Assembly (NCBI GenBank): GCA_017460065.1
Contig: JAFUBT010000002.1
Coordinates: 62,001-126,000, forward strand
Source: Candidatus Saccharimonadota bacterium
GTDB taxonomy: Bacteria > Patescibacteriota > Saccharimonadia > Saccharimonadales > Saccharimonadaceae
Reading direction: 5' to 3'
DNA length: 64,000 nucleotides
The translations under genes and the position numbers were made by a program. The notes below the pieces were generated by a model that did not search any database, had not been told where the DNA came from, and worked only from the letters and a program-made list of their open reading frames with translations. Positions 16,076 to 24,242 of this stretch are shown one piece after another; positions within the stretch are counted from its first letter, which is position 1, and each line of letters starts with the position of its first letter.

Positions 16076-16114
16076 AATTTTAAATTCATAGATTACGCAG
16101 AATACTTTTACAGA

Positions 16115-16123
16115 TGATATAAT
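16115..16123 (+). promoter_or_regulatory. Extended -10 of metG
   Basis: TGATATAAT ends 7 bases before ATG 16131; the in-frame ATG at 16122 overlaps this element and is unlikely. Confidence 0.6.
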
Positions 16124-16130
16124 GTTTTTC

Positions 16131-17540
16131 ATGAAAGAAACATATATCACCACAGCTATTCCGTATGTCAATGGTAACCCACATCTTGGGCACGCCATGG
16201 ATTACCTACTTGCCGATGTGCTGCGGCGCTATATGTTGAAGCAAGGTGCGCGGGTACGTTTGCAGGCTGGCACCGACGAGCATGGCAGTAAAATTTTCAA
16301 AAAGGCCGCCGAGCAGGGCATGCCAGTACAAGAGTTCGTGGACCGTCATGCGCAGAATTTTCAAGATTTCATTCATTCGCTTGGCGTTGAATATACTGAT
16401 TTCGTGCGCACCACAGACCCAGACCACGAACGTCGCTGCCAGGCAATCTGGACTAAGCTATCCGACCACATTTACAAAGACAATTATGAGGGTTGGTACT
16501 GCGAGGGCTGCGAGAGTTTCGTCACCGACAAAGAATATGCGGACAATAATGGCATTTGCCCCGACCATCAAAAAGCCTACGTCAAACTGAGCGAAGAGAA
16601 CTATTATCTGCGCATCTCTGATTTCAAAGCGCAGATTCGCGCCGCTATCGAGTCTGACGAGTTAAAGATTACGCCGACTTTTCGCAAAAAAGAGTTCCTA
16701 AATCTGTTGGCTGATATGCCGGACGTTTCGATTTCGCGCCCTCGAGAGCAAGTTGAATGGGGGGTTACTGTCCCTGGGGACGAATCGCAGGTGATGTATG
16801 TTTGGATCGACGCTTTAGCCAACTATATTACGGTCCTTGGTTATCCGGATCAAGATATTTCTGATGCTTGGCCCGCCCACACTCAAATTGTCGGCAAGGA
16901 CATTTTGCGCTTCCATGCAGGTATTTGGCCCGCGATGTTGTTGGGGCTCGGCTTGCCACTCCCTAAGAATCTGCTCGCCCATGGTTTTATTACCGCCAAT
17001 GGCGAAAAAATGTCTAAATCCATCGGCAACGTAGTTGACCCCGCCGAAATATTGGCTAAACACGGTTTAGCACCCTTCCGTTATTATTTCTTACGCCACG
17101 CATCCACCACTGAAGATTCTGATTTTAGCTGGGATAAATACGAGGCCTCATATAATGAGCTTGCTAATGATTTGGGCAATCTCGTCCAGCGCCTCGCAAC
17201 ACTTTGTCGCAAAAACGCTCTTGGCGGCCTGCAACCTGCCAGCCTTGAGCTGCCAGAGTTTGACGAATATATGCAAAAATATGAATTCAACAAAGCTTTC
17301 GATTTGCTCTGGGTAGAAGTGCAGAGCCTCAACAAAGACATCGACGAGCAAAAACCTTGGGCTCTTGCCAAGAGTGAGCCTAGCCAAGCCAAACAAGTTC
17401 TCGCGTCACTCAGCCAACGCCTATTGAATCTTTGTGATTTACTTGCGATTTTCATTCCTGACACCGCCGCACAAATTCAGGACATTTTTACCGCTGCTGA
17501 GATTAGCGCTCCAGCTACGCCGTTATTCCCCAAGGCTTAA
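16131..17540 (+). CDS. metG: Methionyl-tRNA synthetase
   Basis: Class I synthetase charging tRNA-Met. It has ITTAIPYVNGNPHLGHAMDY (HIGH-type motif), the connective-peptide zinc-knuckle remnant YCEGCESFV...GICPDH, WIDALANY, and KMSKSIGN (KMSKS loop), then an anticodon-binding helical bundle. At 470 residues it lacks the C-terminal EMAP/Arc1p dimerisation domain. The chosen start (MKETYITTAIPY) fits the promoter position. Confidence 0.96.
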   Translation: MKETYITTAIPYVNGNPHLGHAMDYLLADVLRRYMLKQGARVRLQAGTDEHGSKIFKKAAEQGMPVQEFVDRHAQNFQDFIHSLGVEYTDFVRTTDPDHERRCQAIWTKLSDHIYKDNYEGWYCEGCESFVTDKEYADNNGICPDHQKAYVKLSEENYYLRISDFKAQIRAAIESDELKITPTFRKKEFLNLLADMPDVSISRPREQVEWGVTVPGDESQVMYVWIDALANYITVLGYPDQDISDAWPAHTQIVGKDILRFHAGIWPAMLLGLGLPLPKNLLAHGFITANGEKMSKSIGNVVDPAEILAKHGLAPFRYYFLRHASTTEDSDFSWDKYEASYNELANDLGNLVQRLATLCRKNALGGLQPASLELPEFDEYMQKYEFNKAFDLLWVEVQSLNKDIDEQKPWALAKSEPSQAKQVLASLSQRLLNLCDLLAIFIPDTAAQIQDIFTAAEISAPATPLFPKA

Positions 17541-17562
17541 TCTAGCCATAGTCACCAGCCAA

Positions 17563-19437
17563 TTAATTAGCCATCCAGTATTTTTTGCCGCTTAAGATGT
17601 CGTAAGTTATTAACTCGTAATCTTTGAGTACAGCGGCGTCTGACGTACCCCTGTCTTCGAGATAAGTTTCCGCCAAAATCGGCTCCTCCGTGCAGACCTC
17701 GTCAAGCAAATAGTATAGGGCAGACTTTTGGTAATTAAATTTGTTTAGCAAGGTATTAACCATGCAGTTTGGACTGGTAGTAGGGAGTTTGAGGCTGTCG
17801 AACTGATGGTCAAAATTAGCATAGATGAAATAAGGCGTCACGCGCGATAGGTCACGGACGGTTTTTTGCTCGCTCGAATTTGTTAAATCAAACACACCCG
17901 CTGAATGGTCGCCAAAAAACAACACGGCAACTTTTTTGTCCAATGCGTCGAGCTGCTCAATAAAGTCACCTAGGTATTTATCGGAGTTGTGCATGCTCTG
18001 GTAGTAGGTTGCGATTTGCGCCTTACGTTCTTCGTCTACGGTGTCGCTCGTAATCTTGAATTGTGGATTATCGTAAATCCATGAATGATAAGGCGTATGG
18101 TTTTGCATAGTGATCAACGCGAGCACCTGGTTCTTGTCGCTGGCTTTCAGGATATCAAGCGTTTCTGCATAAGCTGAGGCATCGTTGATATACTCCGATT
18201 GGCCATCTCGCTCTTGGTGCTTCATTTCGGTATCGCTAATAAAACTCTGGAAGCCTTCGTTTGCCAAGGCGATATTTCGCTTGTACATGCCATTGTTGTA
18301 TGGGTGAATCGCAGTCGATACATAATCCTTAGCGGTTAGCATCGAGGCGATCGACGGAATCTCGCCCGCCTTGGGTATCAGCGCGGTATAAGGCACAGTC
18401 TTGGCCCAATAATTCGTAAGACCAGTTAGTGTTTCGAACTCGATATTCGCCGTTCCACCACCATAATCGAGGCTGTACATTAGGCCGCTCGGATACTTCT
18501 TCTGCAGCTGGTGAAACACCGGCAGCACGTCCCCACCTTCATGTCGATAATAATCTGAGAACTTTAGCCCCTGGAATTCGACCGTCGGGTCAAAGAACGA
18601 TTCGTTCAAAATTATCACCAGACTCACATCTTCATCGGCGATATTTTTGCGTTCCTTGTTTTTCTCCGTAGCAATCGTTTCGTATTTACTACGTAAATTG
18701 CGGATGACTTCTTCGCTGTAACCTGCGGGCTCATCAAGCTGCAGTTTTTGCAAGTTATACAAAAAGCCTAGGATGAAGCCATTATCGCTGTAATTGCGGT
18801 TCTGATTCCAGGCCGTAAAAAAGGTCCCCAGGAAGGTCGGTGTATAGCGTTGACCATCCGTGTGTCTGGCAAAATCCGTCAACGCAAACAGCAGCAACGC
18901 ACAGAGCGCTAGGGTTGTCGTGCGTTTGCCAAGCTGTCGCCGCTTGTACCATTTGGTGCTTTGAGTATTGCTCCAAAATAACCACTTGGCTTTCTTCTGC
19001 AAGAGCAAATCCAGCAGATATACCAATAGCCAAAACAAAACTACTGCAGCCACCATGCGTAGGACAGAATCAATGCTGACGAATTTCGACAGCGATGAGG
19101 CTTGGCTGGCGAGCTGAAAATCTTCTGGCAATAGCGGCGTCCCGCGTGAACTATATTTATTGATGTGAACGTAGGTTAAAATCGTCACAAAAGTCCACAT
19201 CATACCGATTGCGATGGCTGGGCGCCGCACGATTGCCCAGAGCGCAACGACTGCTAAAGTCATCAAGAGGGCGTTGAAAAGAAACGCCAGCGGGCTACCA
19301 AAAACAAAACGCCAGGTATATTCCCAGTTGTGGATATAATAACGATACTCTAAAAAAATTGTCAGCAGCACCCCTGCTGCATAAAAGAAAAGAAACTGTG
19401 CCGCAGGGCGGCCAATGATGCGCTTTATCTTCTTCAC
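17563..19437 (-). CDS. LtaS/MdoB-type phosphoglycerol transferase (sulfatase superfamily)
   Basis: 624 residues. Five TM segments occupy residues about 12-165, then a linker and an extracellular sulfatase-fold domain. Motifs: VIILNESFFDP (metal site), DYGGGTANIEFETLTG with the presumed catalytic Thr, HPYNNGMYKRN, ITMQNHTPYHSW and VLFFGDHSAG (metal site). Enzymes of this family transfer glycerol phosphate from phosphatidylglycerol to lipoteichoic acid or related polymers, so a glycerolphosphate surface polymer is likely. The start is GTG, 8 bases behind TGATATAAT. No teichoic-acid partner gene is adjacent. Confidence 0.9.
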   Translation of the reverse strand: MKKIKRIIGRPAAQFLFFYAAGVLLTIFLEYRYYIHNWEYTWRFVFGSPLAFLFNALLMTLAVVALWAIVRRPAIAIGMMWTFVTILTYVHINKYSSRGTPLLPEDFQLASQASSLSKFVSIDSVLRMVAAVVLFWLLVYLLDLLLQKKAKWLFWSNTQSTKWYKRRQLGKRTTTLALCALLLFALTDFARHTDGQRYTPTFLGTFFTAWNQNRNYSDNGFILGFLYNLQKLQLDEPAGYSEEVIRNLRSKYETIATEKNKERKNIADEDVSLVIILNESFFDPTVEFQGLKFSDYYRHEGGDVLPVFHQLQKKYPSGLMYSLDYGGGTANIEFETLTGLTNYWAKTVPYTALIPKAGEIPSIASMLTAKDYVSTAIHPYNNGMYKRNIALANEGFQSFISDTEMKHQERDGQSEYINDASAYAETLDILKASDKNQVLALITMQNHTPYHSWIYDNPQFKITSDTVDEERKAQIATYYQSMHNSDKYLGDFIEQLDALDKKVAVLFFGDHSAGVFDLTNSSEQKTVRDLSRVTPYFIYANFDHQFDSLKLPTTSPNCMVNTLLNKFNYQKSALYYLLDEVCTEEPILAETYLEDRGTSDAAVLKDYELITYDILSGKKYWMAN

Positions 19438-19445
19438 TATTTCTT

Positions 19446-19454
19446 ATTATATCA
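19446..19454 (-). promoter_or_regulatory. Extended -10 of the LtaS-like gene
   Basis: TGATATAAT ends 8 bases before the GTG start at 19437. Confidence 0.6.
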
Positions 19455-19505
19455 TGGCAATAAAACCGCTTTATTCTTACGCTTGTCCTGCGAAGCGTTC
19501 CGATA

Positions 19506-19511
19506 GATAAT
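19506..19511 (+). promoter_or_regulatory. -10 of the comEC locus
   Basis: GATAAT ends 6 bases before ATG 19518; it marks the original comEC start, upstream of the first in-frame TGA. Confidence 0.45.
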
Positions 19512-20015
19512 CAGCGCATGATGAAACTACGTATTCATTCATCGGTGCTTAGTCTACTGCTTGCCTGAGCGGTGATTATCATGGCGCTATTAGCAAAATA
19601 TGCTCAGTTTGACCCACTCGGCTACCTATACCAGCAGAGAATAGCAACAGCTTATATTGGGCAAGACTTAACCATGACTGGTGTTGTGGCGAGCGACCCA
19701 AAGGTATCCACTAAAGAAACCGCCGTCACGCTGACGGACCTATCTCTTAATTATAGCACAAATAAGAATAAAAGTCAAGTTTATCTAAAACTGTCGGGAG
19801 TAGACTGACGACTCGAGCGCTCAGATTCCATCACTATCCAAGCCAAGGCCTTAGCTGGTTTTGGTGACTACGCGCTGTATTTCTGGCATCCTACAGTACT
19901 TGCGATTAATAAACCGGACCCACCCGATTTCGCACTGCGCATACGTAATCATTTTGCCGCAAATATTCGTCGGGTCGTCGACGATTCGGCCGCCGCATCA
20001 CTTGCACTTGGCTTT

Positions 20016-20864
20016 TTGCTGGGCGAAAAAGCTGCTATTTCAGACGAGCTCAATACGCAGTTGCGCCGTGCTGGGCTCGCGCACGTTGTGGTAGCATCAG
20101 GCTTTGCTTTGTCGACTATCATCAACCTTGCCAAACGCTACCTCCGCCGACTTTCGCGCTTTGCAATTCTTAGTGGCTCACTGATTCTGATCTTTGCCTT
20201 CATCGCCTTGGTTGGTTATAGTCCCAGCTTGCTCAGGGCGGGCCTAGCCAGCATCCTGTCTCTCTTGTTCTGGTATACTGGGCGTCGTTTACACCCCGTG
20301 CGGCTCCTTAGCTACGTGGCAGCCCTCAGCGCGCTAGCGTCGGCTGATAAATTTTTCAGCGTCGCATGGTGGCTGTCGTTTGCCTCTTATGCCGGTATTT
20401 TGCTTATCTATCCAGTGCTTGCACAATTTTTCTATGGCGTCCAAAAACCCGGTTTTGTACCCACTTTGCTCCTTGTTTCCGTGGCTGCGCAACTCGCCTG
20501 TTTGCCGCTGAGTCTGTACTATTTTGGCAGTTTTGCGGTACTTGGACTGCTCTCGAATTTGCTGGTAACACCCATAATTCCTGCCGTTATGTTATTAGCG
20601 TTTTTGGCTGGCCTAACGCCGCACCTCGTGCCTCTCAACTTTATATTGAACCGCATCCTGCAAGCTCAGCTGTTCGTCATTGAGCACATCAACGACGTTC
20701 CGTGGGCCACCGTCGAGGTCGCGCCGCAGCAGCCGCAGTTTTTAGCTTTATATCTCGTCGTCGTACTGTTAGTTAGTTCATTAAAAATCATCACCAAGTA
20801 CGACTATCGCCCCCGCTACGGACTAGAAAAATCCGCAGATTATGGTAAAATATTTTTATGTTAA
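20016..20864 (+). CDS. comEC: ComEC Competence domain remnant (intact downstream part of the interrupted locus)
   Basis: The longest uninterrupted piece of the comEC frame, 282 residues from ATG 20016. It carries the Competence family hallmarks LRRAGLAHVVVASGFALSTI and VGYSPSLLRAGLASIL and about seven TM segments, ending in a short cytoplasmic tail. The C-terminal beta-lactamase-like domain of full ComEC/Rec2 is absent, as in many reduced versions. No ribosome binding site is obvious before ATG 20016, so separate translation is doubtful. It overlaps tsaE by 7 bases. Confidence 0.7.
   Translation: MLGEKAAISDELNTQLRRAGLAHVVVASGFALSTIINLAKRYLRRLSRFAILSGSLILIFAFIALVGYSPSLLRAGLASILSLLFWYTGRRLHPVRLLSYVAALSALASADKFFSVAWWLSFASYAGILLIYPVLAQFFYGVQKPGFVPTLLLVSVAAQLACLPLSLYYFGSFAVLGLLSNLLVTPIIPAVMLLAFLAGLTPHLVPLNFILNRILQAQLFVIEHINDVPWATVEVAPQQPQFLALYLVVVLLVSSLKIITKYDYRPRYGLEKSADYGKIFLC
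20843..20851 (+). promoter_or_regulatory. Extended -10 of tsaE
   Basis: TGGTAAAAT ends 6 bases before the tsaE ATG, inside the 3' end of comEC. Confidence 0.55.
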
Positions 20865-21262
20865 TTCGCTCTGAGCAAGAAATGCTTCAGTTCGGCCGCC
20901 AGTTTGCAAAGAAACTTCAAGCCCCCACGGTAATCGAGTTGCTTGGCGATGTCGGCGCCGGTAAAACCACTTTCACACGCGGTCTCGCGGAAGGGCTGGG
21001 CGTGCAGGAGCCTCTTTCCTCGCCTTCTTTCACTATCTCGCGCCGCTATTCGGGTGAGGGGCGCCAGCTCGTGCATTACGACTTCTATCGTCTGGCGGAC
21101 CCTGGCATTATGAGCGCCGAACTGCAAGAAACCATCGCCGCACCAGATACAATCACCGTTGTAGAATGGGGCGAAAGTGTCCGTGGCTTGCTACCAAGGG
21201 AACGATACACTATCAAAATCAAGTATCTGAGCGAACATGAGCGCGAGGTAACCGTTCGATGA
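20858..21262 (+). CDS. tsaE: tRNA threonylcarbamoyladenosine biosynthesis ATPase TsaE
   Basis: 134 residues. Walker A GDVGAGKTTFTRGLAEGLG at about 29-47, then SSPSFTISRRY and LVHYDFYRL, then VVEWGE. TsaE works with TsaB and TsaD to place t6A at position 37 of ANN-decoding tRNAs. It overlaps the TsaB-like gene by 4 bases. Confidence 0.93.
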   Translation: MLIRSEQEMLQFGRQFAKKLQAPTVIELLGDVGAGKTTFTRGLAEGLGVQEPLSSPSFTISRRYSGEGRQLVHYDFYRLADPGIMSAELQETIAAPDTITVVEWGESVRGLLPRERYTIKIKYLSEHEREVTVR

Positions 21263-21591
21263 AACTTTATCTTGACTGTTCCACGCCAACGACTATCCTT
21301 GAACTCGACGACCAGCGCTATGAATGGGCGTCAGGGCGCGACTTGGCGCGCGATTTGCTTAAATTCATCCACGATAAACTCATCGAAAATCACGCCGATT
21401 GGCAAGATTTGACTGAGTTGCATTATTTTGTCGGTCCCGGCAGTTTTACTGGTTTGCGGATCGGCGCTAGCGTTATTAATACGCTCGGCGATCAACTCAA
21501 TATCCCAATCTATAATCAACGCGGCGAAATAATCACACTTGCTTTGCCAGAATATGGCCGCGAAGCCAACATTACGCCCCCGAAAAAATAA
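21259..21591 (+). CDS. tsaB: TsaB-like protein, short form
   Basis: 110 residues. It keeps the N-terminal half of TsaB: LYLDCSTPTTILELDD strand pair and the strongly conserved VGPGSFTGLRIG loop, then a helix and PIYNQ. Normal TsaB is about 220-240 residues with a second actin-like lobe; that lobe is missing here. No frameshift remnant is visible in the next 100 bases, so it may be a genuine minimal TsaB that still binds TsaD. ATGA overlap with tsaE. Confidence 0.8.
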   Translation: MKLYLDCSTPTTILELDDQRYEWASGRDLARDLLKFIHDKLIENHADWQDLTELHYFVGPGSFTGLRIGASVINTLGDQLNIPIYNQRGEIITLALPEYGREANITPPKK

Positions 21592-21695
21592 ATCATCTGT
21601 TATACTGTAGGCAGGGGAACTTAAGTTTTTACTGATTTTAATGTTTGATATGCACCTTCTCCTTTGAAAAATCTGTGCATAGGAAAGAGGAAAAT

Positions 21696-23213
21696 ATGGA
21701 GTTACTTCCAATCGCAATCGCCCTGGTGCTCGGCGCGGGTACTGGTATAGGTGGTTTTTATGCTTACAACAAGCGCAATGAAAAGGGTGGCAAAGACAAA
21801 GCCGATAGTATTATTCGCAAGGCCAAACACGAGGCTTCCGAAATCGTCTTAAATGCGAAGAAAGAAGCCGCTGAGACTAGCTCGCGTGCCCAGAAGGAAG
21901 AAAGCGACCGTCGCCGCGAATGGAAGAAAAACGAGGCACGCCTCATCGAGCGCGAAACAACTCTCGACAAAAAACTCGACCAACTCGACAAGCGCTCCGA
22001 AAACCTGCGCAAACAAGAAGCCGAAATCGAGGAGCTCAAAGACGAACTGCGTGCCGTCCGCGGCAAAGCACAAGAAAAGCTCGAAAAGATCGCTGGTCTG
22101 TCGAAGGCCGATGCCAAGACCAAGCTTATGCAGATGACCGAAAAAGACATCCGCAACGACCTTAAAGAGCTCATCGTCAAGGAGCAAAAAGCCTACAATG
22201 ACCACATCGACGAAACCGCCGAGGCCATGTTGCTGACTGCTATGGAGCGTATGTCGTCCGAGGTCACTGCCGACCGCACTGTCACGAGTCTCAAATTGCC
22301 AGACGACGACATGAAGGGCCGCATTATTGGTAAAGAGGGGCGCAATATCCAGGCCCTGCAACACGCCACGGGCGTTGATGTTTTGGTTGACGATACTCCA
22401 GGCATGGTTGTGCTGAGTAGCTTTGACCCCATCCGTCGCCAAGTAGCTCGTTATGCCTTGGAGCGCCTCATGAAGGACGGCCGCATTAATCCATCGAGCA
22501 TCGAAGACGCCGTCGCCAAAGCCGAACGAGAAATCGAAAAAGAAGTCGTTCGCGCCGGTGAGGACGCCGCACGCGAAGTCGGCGTTGTCGGTATTCCGAG
22601 CGAAATCCTTCACCTCTTGGGCGAGCTCAAGTTCCGCACTAGTTATGGCCAGAATGTGCTCTTGCATTCCGTCGAAATGGCGCATATTGCCGGTATGATT
22701 GCCGAAGAAATTGGCGCTGACGTCCGCACCGCTAAGACTGCCACTTTGCTGCACGATATGGGCAAGGCTGTCACGCATAAAATCGAAGGCAAACACGCCG
22801 ACATCGGCGCCGAACTCGCCAAGAAATACGGTATGGACGACGAGGTTGTGCACGCCATCGCAGCCCATCACAATGACGTCGAACCCACCACGCCAGAGGC
22901 CGTTATTGTCAAAATCGTCGACGCGATTTCCGCTGCTCGTCCAGGCGCCCGCAACGTTTCGGCCGAGAACTTTGCCGAGCGCATGCGTGCGCTCGAGAAC
23001 GTTGCTACCAGCTTCACCGGCATCGACAAGGCCTACGCCATTTCTGCTGGCCGCGAAATTCGTGTCATTGTCGAACCAAAACAAATCGACGACCTTTCCG
23101 CCCTCAAACTTGCGCGCGATATTGCCGACAAAATTGAGGCAACCATGCAATATCCGGGCGTGATTAAGGTGAACGTCATCCGCGAAACCCGCGCCATCGA
23201 ATACGCTAAATAG
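21696..23213 (+). CDS. rny: Ribonuclease Y
   Basis: 505-residue membrane-anchored endoribonuclease starting bulk mRNA decay. N-terminal TM (ELLPIAIALVLGAGTGIGGF), then a long charged coiled coil (residues about 30-190), KH domain with GRIIGKEGRNI, and HD domain with HSVEMAH and LLHDMGKAVTH. I chose ATG 21696 (MELLPIAIA), because AGGAAAGAGG lies 6-15 bases upstream and the TM should be at the N-terminus; the ATG at 21645 would add 17 unlike residues. Coding bias produces a long false open frame on the other strand. Confidence 0.95.
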   Translation: MELLPIAIALVLGAGTGIGGFYAYNKRNEKGGKDKADSIIRKAKHEASEIVLNAKKEAAETSSRAQKEESDRRREWKKNEARLIERETTLDKKLDQLDKRSENLRKQEAEIEELKDELRAVRGKAQEKLEKIAGLSKADAKTKLMQMTEKDIRNDLKELIVKEQKAYNDHIDETAEAMLLTAMERMSSEVTADRTVTSLKLPDDDMKGRIIGKEGRNIQALQHATGVDVLVDDTPGMVVLSSFDPIRRQVARYALERLMKDGRINPSSIEDAVAKAEREIEKEVVRAGEDAAREVGVVGIPSEILHLLGELKFRTSYGQNVLLHSVEMAHIAGMIAEEIGADVRTAKTATLLHDMGKAVTHKIEGKHADIGAELAKKYGMDDEVVHAIAAHHNDVEPTTPEAVIVKIVDAISAARPGARNVSAENFAERMRALENVATSFTGIDKAYAISAGREIRVIVEPKQIDDLSALKLARDIADKIEATMQYPGVIKVNVIRETRAIEYAK

Positions 23214-23255
23214 CCTTCAGGCGACCGCCTAATTTTTGGGTAGCCGTCCAATATA

Positions 23256-23264
23256 TGCTAGAAT
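23256..23264 (+). promoter_or_regulatory. Extended -10 of cassette 1
   Basis: TGCTAGAAT ends 6 bases before ATG 23271; leaderless. Matching elements precede cassettes 2 and 3. Confidence 0.6.
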
Positions 23265-23270
23265 ATAAGC

Positions 23271-24242
23271 ATGAGCGTGAATAACGCGGTACTTTCGGGC
23301 GGTGCAGATAACGGAGCGGCGAAACCCAAAATCACTTCGCCGAACATCAAGAGTGTTGCTGACGAGCGACTGGATAAAAGGCCCGATGCGGAGTCTCCGC
23401 GCAAAGCTAGTGAGACAGCTAAAATCGACGGTGTTCCCATTGCGGACGAGCACGTTAAATTCCGTGCACGGGATATTCGCCCCTTCAATTTAGGTAAGCT
23501 TTTTGTCAAGGTCGAAGGCTCCGAAGAGCGTCGTCGTGCCATCCAGCGCGAATTACATCAACAGCGCAAAGAGAGCATCAAAGTTCAAAAAGCCTCTGAG
23601 CGCAGCAAGAGGCAAAAAGCCCGCCGAGCTGCTCGCCAAAGTCGCCGCGACAAAATTGACGCCACTTTTTGGCGCGGCAAACGCAAATTTATCACCATCT
23701 CTATTCTCCTGCTCGTCATCATCATTGCTGTTACTGCCCCATTACTTATCGAACACGTCATCAAGCCGGCGCTTGACCGCTACCACTTTGACGCAACAGA
23801 GCAAGCCAAAACTCAAGCTACCAATCGCGCCGCAGACCATTACCAAACAGCACTTGATCATCTCGAAGAGCAGGAATACTCTGAGGAAGCGCTCGCCAAA
23901 GTATCGCAAGATTTTCGCAATCATCTGGCATCTGCCAGCGATATCGAAAAAGTTTATCTTGCTACGAGTTTCGCGCAAATTGTCTACGACGCCACAGGGA
24001 GCGCCAATCTTGCTATTGATATATTGTTAGAGTTTCCGCCTGCCGAATCTGTTTCGGACTGGGTGAAAATCGAATATTACGCTCCGCTCGGCGGTTATTA
24101 TGAGCGAATTGGGGATGAGGAAAAGGTCGCAGAATACAACAATGTAATCGATGGGCTCATGCCAAGGCTAGAGGCAAGACCCGTAGAGAGGAAAAGCGAC
24201 GATGGATCATCTGGCCAAGATTTTAGCGAAGAAGAGCAGTAA
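23271..24242 (+). CDS. Cassette 1 membrane protein: basic coiled coil, one TM, extracellular TPR-like domain
   Basis: 323 residues. Residues 1-75 are disordered. FVKVEGSEERRRAIQREL at about 79-96 is a motif shared with cassettes 2 and 3. Residues 95-140 form a basic helix, 144-166 a TM (FITISILLLVIIIAVTAPLL), and 185-300 paired helices of TPR type (AADHYQTALDHLEEQ; YERIGDEEKVAEYNN). With the basic side inside, the TPR-like part lies outside the cell. No known family is recognised. Its end overlaps the giant protein gene by 41 bases, so the two are co-translated and probably partners. Confidence 0.8.
   Translation: MSVNNAVLSGGADNGAAKPKITSPNIKSVADERLDKRPDAESPRKASETAKIDGVPIADEHVKFRARDIRPFNLGKLFVKVEGSEERRRAIQRELHQQRKESIKVQKASERSKRQKARRAARQSRRDKIDATFWRGKRKFITISILLLVIIIAVTAPLLIEHVIKPALDRYHFDATEQAKTQATNRAADHYQTALDHLEEQEYSEEALAKVSQDFRNHLASASDIEKVYLATSFAQIVYDATGSANLAIDILLEFPPAESVSDWVKIEYYAPLGGYYERIGDEEKVAEYNNVIDGLMPRLEARPVERKSDDGSSGQDFSEEEQ

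Larger units (their letters stand above)
19518..20864 (+). pseudogene. comEC: comEC with two in-frame TGA codons
   Basis: One reading frame of 449 codons runs from ATG 19518 to TAA 20864, interrupted only by TGA at 19566-19568 and 19806-19808; there is no frameshift. Before the first TGA it reads as a start of a hydrophobic helix (SSVLSLLLA), and after it AVIIMALLAK continues the helix. Between and after the stops come DUF4131-like segments (DLTMTGVVASDPKV; ITIQAKALAGFGDYALYF) and then the intact Competence domain. Trp (TGG) would fit both positions. ComEC is the DNA uptake channel of natural transformation. Either two nonsense mutations disable the first part, or TGA is read through, or these are sequence errors. 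Confidence 0.75.

Noticed and set aside
19518-20864. Alternative code reading TGA as Gly or Trp genome-wide, as in SR1/Gracilibacteria for Gly
   Set aside because: Many genes here end in TGA at the expected length, often in ATGA overlaps (rnhA, gatC, the first prepilin); only comEC has internal TGA.
21849-23150. 433-codon open frame on the minus strand opposite rny
   Set aside because: Shadow of the strong codon bias of rny; its translation is rich in Val, Phe and Gly without domains, and rny itself is fully supported.
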